From Elusimicrobiales bacterium (lineage in GTDB: Bacteria; Elusimicrobiota; Elusimicrobia; Elusimicrobiales; Elusimicrobiaceae), in the NCBI GenBank assembly GCA_028688475.1, contig JAQTYB010000011.1, positions 1-39,388 of the forward strand: a stretch of 39,388 bases of DNA, written 5' to 3'. Positions within the stretch are counted from its first letter, which is position 1; the number at the start of each line of letters is the position of its first letter. A program made the position numbers and the translations under genes. This document shows positions 1 through 6,303 of the stretch, in pieces. Under the pieces are notes generated by a model, which was not told the origin of the DNA, did no database searches, and was given only the letters and a program-made list of their open reading frames with translations.

Positions 1-158
1 ATGCCATTTTGAATCCATGCGTCATGGCTATATTTTGCAACACCGTGACGCCCCGTCGATTTCGGTACGATTTGGGTTGGCAAGATGTATTGCCCTATGG
101 TTAGATTATAGCTGGCGCGATTCGGGAACTTGTGGCCGAATCCCACTCTTTTGTAAAC

Positions 159-179
159 TTTTGCAAGCAACTTGCAAAA
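159..179. promoter_or_regulatory. Perfect palindrome upstream of the hydrolase (copy 1)
   Basis: TTTTGCAAG - CAA - CTTGCAAAA: perfect 9-bp arms around a 3-nt spacer, 23 bases before ATG 203. Near-identical sites occur at 1368-1388 and 3862-3881. It looks like an operator or a short RNA hairpin. The protein that might bind is unknown. Confidence 0.55.
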
Positions 180-202
180 ATTGGCATGAGAAGAGGAAAC
201 TA

Positions 203-1288
203 ATGCAAGGTACGCGGCTGTTAAAAATACTTCCTTTGCTGACCGCAATTTCCAATTCGTTGCTGGTTCAAGTCTATGCTGGAACAGATTCTTCAACGGG
301 GAATAAAATAACTCTTGCGCAAACAGAAAACACCTCCGTTATTCGGGCCAAAGAAAACAGTGCTCCTGCGATTGGAACACTCCGCCGAAGCGATGGAACC
401 GATATCACATATTATGCTCTGACTCCCCCCGGTAAATCGTTCCCTGCGATTCTGTATTTGCACGGTTCAGGATGCTCTTCCGTGGATTCCATTATTCCCT
501 ACTTCACGCCTTTTCTTGAAAAAGGATTCGGGATATTGACGCTTGAGAAAAAAGGCGTAAAACCGCACGATACCGGCGCTCCCTGCTCCAAGGAATATCT
601 GGAATCAAATGACAGAGACCAGCGCATAAATGACGCTCTCCTGCTTCTTTCCAACACGAAACATCTGTTCCCAAACTGGGATGGCAGAACCGTTATAATG
701 GGCGGCTCAGAAGGCGGTGCCATTGCTCCCGAAATTGCTTTTCGTTATCCGCAATCTTCCGCAGTAGTTTCTCTGGCTGGCGGGGGAATGGGCCAAGCAT
801 GGGAACTCAAGAAACTAAAGGAGAAAGAATTGTCCGCCGCAGGCGCTTCCCAGCCCACGATTAAGGAAGAATTGCAAAGGTTGGATAAGAAATTCGAAGA
901 AATTAGAAAATCTCCGACCTCCACTCAAACATGGGATGGGGAAGACAACACCTACAAGCGGTGGGCTTCATATCTTTGGTACAACGCTCTGGGTTTTTTT
1001 GTCAAACTGGGCATACCGGTTTATGTCGCGCATGGAACCAGCGATACAAACGCTCCCATAGAAAGCGCTGATATTGTTCGGGACCGATTCGCTTCTTTAG
1101 AAAAACACAATTTGACCTATAAACGGTATGAGGGTCTCGACCACCACTGGACCACCGGCAATGGCGAAAACCAAACCCCCCGAGTCATTGGAGATTTTCT
1201 GGATTGGGTTTTGCAAACAATTCCGCCAGATTTGCAATCTGGGACGCCAATAAACCCAGCAATCCCCCCGGAGACGACAGCGAAATAA
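203..1288 (+). CDS. Exported alpha/beta hydrolase (S9/dienelactone-hydrolase-like)
   Basis: Predicted secreted serine hydrolase of 361 aa. A hydrophobic signal peptide (LLKILPLLTAISNSLLVQVYA) ends near residue 26. The oxyanion segment YLHGSG is followed by the nucleophile elbow GGSEGG with Ser169. The acid is probably Asp281 (HGTSDTNAP) and the base His314 or His315 (LDHHW), giving a complete Ser-Asp-His triad. The frame is open upstream to 17, but ATG 203 is preferred because it directly precedes the signal peptide and has AGAGGA upstream. The substrate cannot be told; an esterase or peptidase is likely. It is the first gene of the AT-richer array and has the TTTTGCAAG palindrome in its leader. 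Confidence 0.85.
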   Translation: MQGTRLLKILPLLTAISNSLLVQVYAGTDSSTGNKITLAQTENTSVIRAKENSAPAIGTLRRSDGTDITYYALTPPGKSFPAILYLHGSGCSSVDSIIPYFTPFLEKGFGILTLEKKGVKPHDTGAPCSKEYLESNDRDQRINDALLLLSNTKHLFPNWDGRTVIMGGSEGGAIAPEIAFRYPQSSAVVSLAGGGMGQAWELKKLKEKELSAAGASQPTIKEELQRLDKKFEEIRKSPTSTQTWDGEDNTYKRWASYLWYNALGFFVKLGIPVYVAHGTSDTNAPIESADIVRDRFASLEKHNLTYKRYEGLDHHWTTGNGENQTPRVIGDFLDWVLQTIPPDLQSGTPINPAIPPETTAK

Positions 1289-1327
1289 CCGTCAGGGAAT
1301 CGCTAGAATTCAAAATTGGCGATGAAG

Positions 1328-1356
1328 GTTCTTGCTGTTATACAGTCTGTCCTGCC
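1328..1356 (+). repeat. 29-bp dispersed repeat, copy A
   Basis: Begins GTTCTTGCTGTTATACAGTC and ends in GCC. It differs from copies at 2330, 3174 and 5746 at only a few bases and has no indels. It holds TATACA (1339-1344) with TTGGCG (1316-1321) 17 bp upstream, so it could act as a promoter for the next gene. It can also be read as an ORF starting ATG 1322 (MKVLAVIQ...) that runs in frame into that gene. Confidence 0.8.
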
Positions 1357-1367
1357 AGTCTGTAAAC

Positions 1368-1388
1368 TTTTGCAAATGCTTGCGGAAA
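1368..1388. promoter_or_regulatory. Imperfect TTTTGCAAG palindrome (copy 2)
   Basis: TTTTGCAA - ATG - CTTGCGGAAA, an imperfect version of the palindrome at 159-179 and in the same position relative to the next gene. It is preceded by TGTAAAC, as in copy 1. It follows repeat copy A by 11 bases. Confidence 0.45.
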
Positions 1389-1408
1389 TTATCAGGGGGG
1401 GGGTGTCA

Positions 1409-2275
1409 ATGGAAGAAACACGGAAACTATTCTTTGTTATCTCAGCGATTCTTTTAGCTGCACCTGCTTACTCGGACGATGCTTTTCACCATCATCAATT
1501 TAAAGCCGGTGAAATCATCCGCTATAACTATGAGGACACGGACACAATATTCCCGGCTGTCCGGCAAGATGACACTATTCAGGCCGGTGACGGCATGTTA
1601 GTTCAGGAAATACAAATTCCAGTTGAAATAATGCTCCAGCAGACGCAAGAAGGTTTAGAGCGAAAATTGACAATATCGCCTCTTGTGCAATACAGGCAAA
1701 GCCAGCCGGCTACATTAGCACAAATATCCTTTAAAGCAGTAGCAGACCTCTCCAAGAATTTTTCAAACTCCTTCTCCTATTCCTATAAAGACGACACGGA
1801 TGCGCTTAACCGGTTGCAGACAATTTTTGAAACGGTGCGTAAAGACGATGTGGGACAGTTTTTGTTTTTCAAAATCCAAGACATCCATCAGATGCAGGAA
1901 TCCACAGAGCATATACCGGAAGGCATGGTTCCTGGCGCAACTTACTTCTCAGCTCGTCATGAAAGAAAAGGATTCGGCGGCGATTTCGTCGCAGCTCCCG
2001 CTCAATGGATATATCAAGGTACGGAAGTCCTTGACGGCATCAAATGTGGTTACTTCAAAATTATAAGTATGGGTATTCAGTTTGCATTGCCGAAAATGAA
2101 AACATATACGAACTTCTTTTTCACGCTGCATGTGGCGCTTGAAGGGCCGCAGCGCGGTCTTGTGATACTGGGCGAGGGGCAGGAAACTGCGACCGTGTTG
2201 CACCCGACAGCAGAGGGCACGTTTGAATCCCAGGCTATACTACAGCGGCAATTTTCCATTCGCTTGCGAAATTGA
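1409..2275 (+). CDS. Exported protein of unknown function
   Basis: 288-aa protein with an N-terminal signal peptide (KLFFVISAILLAAPAYS, cleavage near residue 21) and no recognised domain. The mature part is polar, starts with a His-rich FHHHQF and looks beta-rich (many alternating hydrophobic stretches), which fits a periplasmic or outer-membrane-associated protein. ATG 1409 is chosen because it directly precedes the signal peptide. The only ribosome-binding sequence is a run of nine G (1395-1403). The frame is open upstream to TTG 1316/ATG 1322 through the 29-bp repeat, so a longer product cannot be excluded. Confidence 0.7.
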   Translation: MEETRKLFFVISAILLAAPAYSDDAFHHHQFKAGEIIRYNYEDTDTIFPAVRQDDTIQAGDGMLVQEIQIPVEIMLQQTQEGLERKLTISPLVQYRQSQPATLAQISFKAVADLSKNFSNSFSYSYKDDTDALNRLQTIFETVRKDDVGQFLFFKIQDIHQMQESTEHIPEGMVPGATYFSARHERKGFGGDFVAAPAQWIYQGTEVLDGIKCGYFKIISMGIQFALPKMKTYTNFFFTLHVALEGPQRGLVILGEGQETATVLHPTAEGTFESQAILQRQFSIRLRN

Positions 2276-2329
2276 CCCAACTGCCTCTGTCCAGATTATG
2301 GCACACACCACGAAAAAGAAGCCGTAAAA

Positions 2330-2358
2330 GTTCTTGCTATCGTACAGTCTGCCCCGCC
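2330..2358 (+). repeat. 29-bp dispersed repeat, copy B
   Basis: Same length as copies A, C and E, with changes in the centre (CTATCGTACAG instead of CTGTTATACAG). It shares the preceding CCGTAAAA with copy C. The flanks form inverted repeats: TGCCTCTG (2282-2289) with CAGAGGCA (2368-2375), and GTAAAAG (2324-2330) with CTTTTAC (2361-2367). The -10-like sequence is poor here, so promoter function is doubtful for this copy. Confidence 0.75.
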
Positions 2359-2411
2359 ATCTTTTACCAGAGGCAAAAAAATGGCAGAGCAATAGAGCAA
2401 TCGAGATTTGC

Positions 2412-2417
2412 TATACT
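2412..2417 (+). promoter_or_regulatory. Extended -10 element, possibly giving a leaderless mRNA
   Basis: TATACT preceded by TGC (extended -10). It lies so close to ATG 2424 that transcription would begin at or next to the start codon. No good -35 and no Shine-Dalgarno sequence are visible, which fits a leaderless transcript. This is inference from spacing only. Confidence 0.35.
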
Positions 2418-2423
2418 GCCCAA

Positions 2424-2852
2424 ATGAGACAAAAATTGAATCTAATAACTCTAGGTGTGGCAGATTTTCAGAAAGCCGTTAATTTTTATGAAAAAGGCCT
2501 CGGCTGGAGGAAATCTTCCGCCAGCCAAGACGATTTGGCACTCTTCCCATTGGGGGGAATTATTTTGGCGATATACCCCAGAAAACTGCTTGCAAATGAT
2601 GCGACCGTGGAAAATACCCCAACAGGGTTTTCTGGCATCACACTCTCTTATAATGCGAAAACCGAACGAGAGGTGGATGAAGTTCTGCTGGAAGTCAGCA
2701 AACTGGGTGCCACCATAGTTAAACCTGCCCAAAAAGTCTTTTGGGGCGGATATAGCGGCTATTTCAAGGATATGGACGGGCATTTAATTGAAGTTGCTCA
2801 CAACCCATTCTGGGAATTTGATGCTAATGATAATGTGATTTTGCCTTTATGA
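2424..2852 (+). CDS. VOC-superfamily (glyoxalase/bleomycin-resistance) protein
   Basis: 142-aa single-domain VOC protein. The beta-alpha-beta-beta-beta pattern is visible: LNLITLGVADFQKAVNFYE at the N-terminus and GFSGITLSY, GGYSGYFKDMDGHLIEVAHNP in the second module. Typical members bind a metal and act on aldehydes, aromatic rings or antibiotics; which applies here cannot be told. Start ATG 2424 opens the first strand of the fold; the 30 codons upstream only translate the dispersed repeat. Its stop overlaps the start of the next gene (ATGA), so the two are probably translated together. Confidence 0.85.
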   Translation: MRQKLNLITLGVADFQKAVNFYEKGLGWRKSSASQDDLALFPLGGIILAIYPRKLLANDATVENTPTGFSGITLSYNAKTEREVDEVLLEVSKLGATIVKPAQKVFWGGYSGYFKDMDGHLIEVAHNPFWEFDANDNVILPL

Positions 2853-3145
2853 ATCAAGAAGTTCCTGTAAAAAACCCCCTGCTCGCAATACCCGGTGTCG
2901 GAATATCTATTGCCAAAGATTTGCAAAATATCGGTATCAATTCAATAGATGACTTGAAAGGCAAAAACCCTGAAAAAATTTATCAAATTTCAAACAAGCA
3001 TGTTGGTCAAGTACAAGACAGATGTTTGTTATATGTGTTCCGGTGCGCCGTATATTTCGCTGAAGGCGGCAGAAACGAGAAAAAGCTAAAATGGTGGAAT
3101 TGGAAAGACAAAAAGGTCATTGCCAAAAGGTTTCTAAAAAATTGA
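2849..3145 (+). CDS. Cdd1-like helix-hairpin-helix protein
   Basis: 98-aa protein with an N-terminal helix-hairpin-helix (LLAIPGVGISIAKDLQNIGI, then DDLKGKNPEKIY) and the C-terminal motif LYVFRCAVYFA...LKWWNWKD. That pattern is typical of the small Cdd1/'pathogenicity locus' family. The HhH motif suggests non-specific DNA binding, but the family's role is not established. It starts inside the stop codon of the VOC gene (4-base overlap), a strong sign of a two-gene transcript. Confidence 0.8.
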   Translation: MNQEVPVKNPLLAIPGVGISIAKDLQNIGINSIDDLKGKNPEKIYQISNKHVGQVQDRCLLYVFRCAVYFAEGGRNEKKLKWWNWKDKKVIAKRFLKN

Positions 3146-3173
3146 TTCTGCCCGAATGAATTTGACCGTAAAA

Positions 3174-3202
3174 GTTCTTGCTGTTATACAGTCCGCCCCG
3201 CC
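3174..3202 (+). repeat. 29-bp dispersed repeat, copy C
   Basis: Closest to copy A except for TCC/GCC changes near the end. It contains TATACA (3185-3190) with TTGACC (3162-3167) exactly 17 bp upstream, a good sigma70-type promoter. It also lies inside a small ORF, ATG 3156 to TGA 3239 (27 codons, reading ...VKVLAVIQSAPPVFC...). That ORF stops 7 bases before the next gene's ATG. Confidence 0.8.
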
Positions 3203-3246
3203 AGTTTTTTGTGAAGAGTTTATGCCCCCAAGCGTATGAGTCTAAT

Positions 3247-3753
3247 ATGGTTCCAAAGAATAAAACTGAACTCATAAAAGAAATCGAATCTTCCTATCAA
3301 AAATTGAAAATGGATTTTGCCTCCGTACCTGATAGTGCAACCCGCACGGCAGAACTGGAAGGTCATGTGAAAGGCGCAAAAATAAGTCTTTGCGATATCG
3401 TCGCGTATTTAATCGGTTGGGGTGAATTGGTTTTGAAGTGGCATTGGCGGAAAGAAAAAGGACATAAAGTTGATTTCCCGGAAACAGGTTATAAATGGAA
3501 TGAATTGGGAAAACTTGCTCAGAAGTTTTATGCTGATTATAGAAACGATGATATTACCACTCTACTAACACTACTTGATAAGACGGTGGGAAACATTATT
3601 GGTTTGATTATAAAAACAGAAAATGAACAATTATATGAAACACCTTGGTATGGAAAATGGACTTTGGGGCGAATGATACAATTCAATACATCTTCACCAT
3701 ATAAAAATGCACATGGCAGAATCATCAAATGGAAAAAACAGAAAGGCTTCTGA
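3247..3753 (+). CDS. ClbS/DfsB-family four-helix bundle protein
   Basis: 168-aa protein resembling the ClbS/DfsB (DUF1706) family, part of the DinB-like four-helix bundle fold. Visible family features are the N-terminal KTELIKEIESSYQKLKMDF helix, ISLCDIVAYLIGWGELVLKW, and the C-terminal PWYGKWTLGRMIQFNTSSPYKNAHGRIIKWKK. One studied member, ClbS, protects cells from the genotoxin colibactin as a cyclopropane hydrolase; this gene's target is unknown. ATG 3247 is chosen because the family's first helix starts there; upstream codons translate the repeat. Confidence 0.8.
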   Translation: MVPKNKTELIKEIESSYQKLKMDFASVPDSATRTAELEGHVKGAKISLCDIVAYLIGWGELVLKWHWRKEKGHKVDFPETGYKWNELGKLAQKFYADYRNDDITTLLTLLDKTVGNIIGLIIKTENEQLYETPWYGKWTLGRMIQFNTSSPYKNAHGRIIKWKKQKGF

Positions 3754-3790
3754 TAAAAATTTATCTCGGCATATCAGAGTCTCTCAGACA

Positions 3791-3817
3791 CTTTGCCATG
3801 AAAATATTATGGCAAAG
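3791..3817. other. 9-bp perfect hairpin in the gap before the AlbA_2 gene
   Basis: CTTTGCCAT (3791-3799) and ATGGCAAAG (3809-3817) form a perfect stem around a 9-base AT-rich loop. No T-run follows, so it is not a standard intrinsic terminator. Together with GATAAA-AA-TTTATC just upstream it fills the 241-base gap that also holds repeat copy D, a palindrome and a promoter. Confidence 0.45.
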
Positions 3818-3820
3818 ATG

Positions 3821-3850
3821 GTTCTTGATACTTAGTCCACACCGTTCGCC
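3821..3850 (+). repeat. Degenerate copy D of the dispersed repeat
   Basis: Starts GTTCTTG and ends CGCC with the same overall length (one-base difference), but the middle is diverged and the peptide frame is broken by TAG. The TTTTGCAAG palindrome follows 11 bases later, as it does after copy A, which supports common descent. Confidence 0.45.
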
Positions 3851-3861
3851 ATTTTGATAAC

Positions 3862-3881
3862 TTTTGCAAGCACTTGCAAAA
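3862..3881. promoter_or_regulatory. Perfect TTTTGCAAG palindrome (copy 3)
   Basis: TTTTGCAAG - CA - CTTGCAAAA, 9-bp perfect arms with a 2-nt spacer. It lies about 55 bases upstream of the -35 of the next gene's promoter and is preceded by GATAAC, matching GTAAAC in copies 1 and 2. Confidence 0.55.
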
Positions 3882-3935
3882 CTTAGAATCAATATAAAAC
3901 AGGGCTCTGGCAAAAATGTCGGGGGCTTGCGCATT

Positions 3936-3964
3936 TTGTCGACGCTGAAAATACTTGATATACT
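3936..3964 (+). promoter_or_regulatory. Sigma70-type promoter for the AlbA_2/HATPase gene
   Basis: TTGTCG (3936-3941), 17-bp spacer, TATACT (3959-3964) preceded by TGA (extended -10). The start of transcription would fall near 3971, leaving a leader of about 24 bases before ATG 3995. Confidence 0.6.
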
Positions 3965-3994
3965 GAAAAGACAGTTCAAAAGACCTGAACCGCA

Positions 3995-5620
3995 ATGACG
4001 ACAGATATCGCTATTTTCAATTCATGGTTGAAACAGCACGAGGGGCTGAATCTGGAATTCAAGGCAGCGCGAAACAGTTTCAGCCATGATAAGGATTTGC
4101 CTGATTATTGCGCCGCGCTTGCCAACGAAGGCGGCGGCATGTTGATTCTAGGCGTGGACGACAAAACACATGAAGTAGTGGGCACCAACGCTTTTCACGG
4201 CAACCACGCCAAACTTTCCCACGATTTGCTGAACACGATAAAAATCCGTGTGGATGTCGAGGAATTGCATCATCCCGATGGCCGCGTTTTAATTTTCCAT
4301 GTGCCCGCGCGTCAGCCCGGACAGCCGGTGCAGTCTACTGGCCGGTATAAATATCCCATGCGCGTGGGCGAGTCCATAGTAGAAATGGACAACATGAAGC
4401 TGAAACAAATACTTACGGAACTGGACCCTGATTTTTCCACTAAAATAGTCCCAGAATTGAAGCTGTCCGATATGGACGAATCCGCCGTAGATAATTTCAG
4501 GCGGAAATGGGCGCAAAAAGCCAATCGGTCAGAATATCTGCAATTCTCTACGGAAAAACTCCTCCGCGCTATCTGTATTATGTCGGACTCCGGCATCAAC
4601 TATGGCGGGCTTGTGCTATTCGGCAAGAAGGAAAAGCTTGACCAGTTGCTCCCCACCAGCGAAATAATCTTCGAGTGGCGCGGCATCAAAAAAATCCCTC
4701 ACGATTTCCGCAAAACATGGCGTGAGCCGTTTTCCAAGATTTACGACGAAGTTTGGAATACCATAGACGCCCGCAACTTGCGGTCTCCGTTCCAGGAAGG
4801 CCTCATCCAGCGCGAGGTTTTTGCCTTCAACGAAAAAGCTATACGCGAGGCTTTGCTGAATGCGGTGGCACATCGGGACTATACGCTTGGGGGTCGCTCA
4901 ATTTTCATAACAGCCAGCCCGGAAGATTTCGACATAGAAAGCCCCGGAGGGTTCCCATTGGGCATCACGCCGGACAACATTTTAGTGAAACGGTTCTGGC
5001 GAAACCGCGTTATCGCGGAGACATTTGAGAAGGCCGGTCTTGTGGAGCGCGCCGGGCAGGGCATGAATGACATTTTTAGCAGTTCGATACGCGAAGGTAA
5101 GGGCATGCCCGATTTTTCCGGCAGCGACAGCTATTCTGTCCATCTGCATATCCCCACGCAGTTGAAGGATAAGGATTTCATACTTTTCCTGGAAAAAGTC
5201 GCAAAGGACAAGCAGATACTGCTTTCCTTTGAGGAGATATACGAGTTGGAGCGAATTCGTGAGCAAAAGACGTGGGATTTGCAGTTCAAGGATAAGTTCT
5301 TAGACCTCGGCATAATCGAGCGCGTAGGCCGGACAAGCGGGGCCAAATACATCTTAGCGCATGCCTATTACAAGCATGCGGGCAAGCCCGGCGTCCATAC
5401 GCGACTGGCAGGTATATCCCGTGATAAAAGAAAGGAGTTGATACTCAGCCATATCGAGAAAAATGAGAAAGGGTTTGTAAAAGATTTTATGGATATCCTC
5501 CCTGAGTTAGGTCGCGCAGATATCAATAACATGCTTCAAGAATTGCGAAAAGACGGAAAGATTAAATTTATTGGGCCAAGACGTTCTGGATATTGGGTCT
5601 TGAGCGGCAAAACTATTTAA
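3995..5620 (+). CDS. AlbA_2/Schlafen-type DNA-binding protein with RecG-like HATPase domain
   Basis: 541-aa protein of the 'putative transcriptional regulator / RecG-like' family. Residues about 10-130 form an AlbA_2 (divergent AAA-4, Schlafen-like) domain, with LNLEFKAARNSF and ALANEGGGMLILGVDD. Residues about 265-380 hold an HATPase_c_4-type domain, with FNEKAIREALLNAVAHRDY, SPGGFPLGITPDNIL and AGQGMNDIF. The last 80 residues look like a winged helix (ILSHIEKNEKGFVKDFM...LQELRKDGKIKFIG). Such proteins are common in genomic islands and near defence loci; the specific role here is unknown. It has its own promoter, and short AAAACTATTTA direct repeats begin at its stop codon. Confidence 0.85.
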   Translation: MTTDIAIFNSWLKQHEGLNLEFKAARNSFSHDKDLPDYCAALANEGGGMLILGVDDKTHEVVGTNAFHGNHAKLSHDLLNTIKIRVDVEELHHPDGRVLIFHVPARQPGQPVQSTGRYKYPMRVGESIVEMDNMKLKQILTELDPDFSTKIVPELKLSDMDESAVDNFRRKWAQKANRSEYLQFSTEKLLRAICIMSDSGINYGGLVLFGKKEKLDQLLPTSEIIFEWRGIKKIPHDFRKTWREPFSKIYDEVWNTIDARNLRSPFQEGLIQREVFAFNEKAIREALLNAVAHRDYTLGGRSIFITASPEDFDIESPGGFPLGITPDNILVKRFWRNRVIAETFEKAGLVERAGQGMNDIFSSSIREGKGMPDFSGSDSYSVHLHIPTQLKDKDFILFLEKVAKDKQILLSFEEIYELERIREQKTWDLQFKDKFLDLGIIERVGRTSGAKYILAHAYYKHAGKPGVHTRLAGISRDKRKELILSHIEKNEKGFVKDFMDILPELGRADINNMLQELRKDGKIKFIGPRRSGYWVLSGKTI

Positions 5621-5698
5621 AAACTATTTATAACCATACGCTCGTTACGCCGATATGTCCGTAAATAGAGGCACAAAAACTATTTATAGACTATTAAA
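5609..5698. repeat. Cluster of AAAACTATTTA direct repeats
   Basis: AAAACTATTTA occurs at 5609-5619, 5620-5630 and 5677-5687, with a partial ACTATTAAA at 5690-5698. The first copy overlaps the stop of the preceding gene. Direct repeats of this size may be protein-binding sites or the scar of a rearrangement; no function is evident. Confidence 0.6.
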
Positions 5699-5745
5699 AA
5701 GCATGGATATAAGACGTTATGCGCCATTCCAAGAGAAGGATAGCG

Positions 5746-5774
5746 GTTCTTGCTGTTATACAATCTGTCCCGCC
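5746..5774 (+). repeat. 29-bp dispersed repeat, copy E
   Basis: Nearly identical to copy A (CAATCT for CAGTCT, CCCGCC for CCTGCC). It has TATACA (5757-5762) but no convincing -35. It lies in a 40-codon ORF, ATG 5719 to TAA 5841, which ends just after the next gene's GTG start in another frame. Confidence 0.8.
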
Positions 5775-5833
5775 GGATTTTTGTAGAATTCCACGAGACT
5801 GGAAATCAGTATGCCTGCCGGAGGGAAGTGATT

Positions 5834-6298
5834 GTGTTTAAAAAAATGAGACGCGCCGACAGGCAACTTTCCCGCCCGGAAGCCGATGCAATTTTAGCGA
5901 AAGGGATTTATGGAGTGTTATTGTTGATTGGGGAGAACGGCTACCCTTACGGTGTGCCGGTAAATTACGTCTACATGAATAATGCGATTTATTTTCATTG
6001 CGCTTTGGAAGGAGCGAAACTCGATTGCATACGCGCCTGCAACAAAGTTTCTTTCTGCGTGGTGACGGAAGCCGTTCCGTTGCCGGAACAGTTGAGCACA
6101 CGTTATCAAAGCGCTATTGCTTTCGGAACAGCCCGTGAAGTTTCGAGCGACGAGAAAATGCCGGTGCTCATGGCATTGCTGAAAAAGTATGCGCGGGAAT
6201 TCCTGGAAAAAGGGAAAGAGCGCGCCCTGAACTCCCTTTACAGAACCGCCGTAATAGCGATTTCGCTTGATAATGTCACCGGGAAAGCCAGGAGTTGA
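5834..6298 (+). CDS. PNPOx-like (NimA-type) flavin-binding protein
   Basis: 154-aa split-barrel protein of the pyridoxamine 5'-phosphate oxidase-like superfamily, closest in pattern to the NimA/nitroimidazole-resistance group. The N-terminus FKKMRRADRQLSRPEADAIL and the core YGVPVNYVYMNNAIYFHCALEGAKLD are typical. Members bind FMN or F420 and reduce small molecules; the substrate here is unknown. GTG 5834 is preferred because GGAGGG (5820-5825) sits 8 bases upstream and family proteins usually begin MF(R/K)xMRR. ATG 5846 is the alternative. Repeat copy E lies just upstream. Confidence 0.82.
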   Translation: MFKKMRRADRQLSRPEADAILAKGIYGVLLLIGENGYPYGVPVNYVYMNNAIYFHCALEGAKLDCIRACNKVSFCVVTEAVPLPEQLSTRYQSAIAFGTAREVSSDEKMPVLMALLKKYAREFLEKGKERALNSLYRTAVIAISLDNVTGKARS

Positions 6299-6303
6299 AT
6301 GCA

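Noticed and set aside
17-202. Longer N-terminus for the first hydrolase
   Set aside because: The frame is open, but the extra 62 residues precede a clear signal peptide and cover the leader palindrome. The start with AGAGGA at 203 is better.
2334-5833. N-terminal extensions MLLYSPPR..., MLSYSLPR..., MLLYNLSR... of three genes
   Set aside because: These similar peptides are translations of the dispersed DNA repeat in one frame, starting at TTG, and are not part of the VOC, ClbS-like or PNPOx families.
1-6300. Chromosomal integron with attC sites
   Set aside because: Gene types, shared orientation and a repeat in the gaps suggested it. The repeats lack the paired R and L boxes and terminal GTTRRRY of attC sites, and no integrase gene is in the window.
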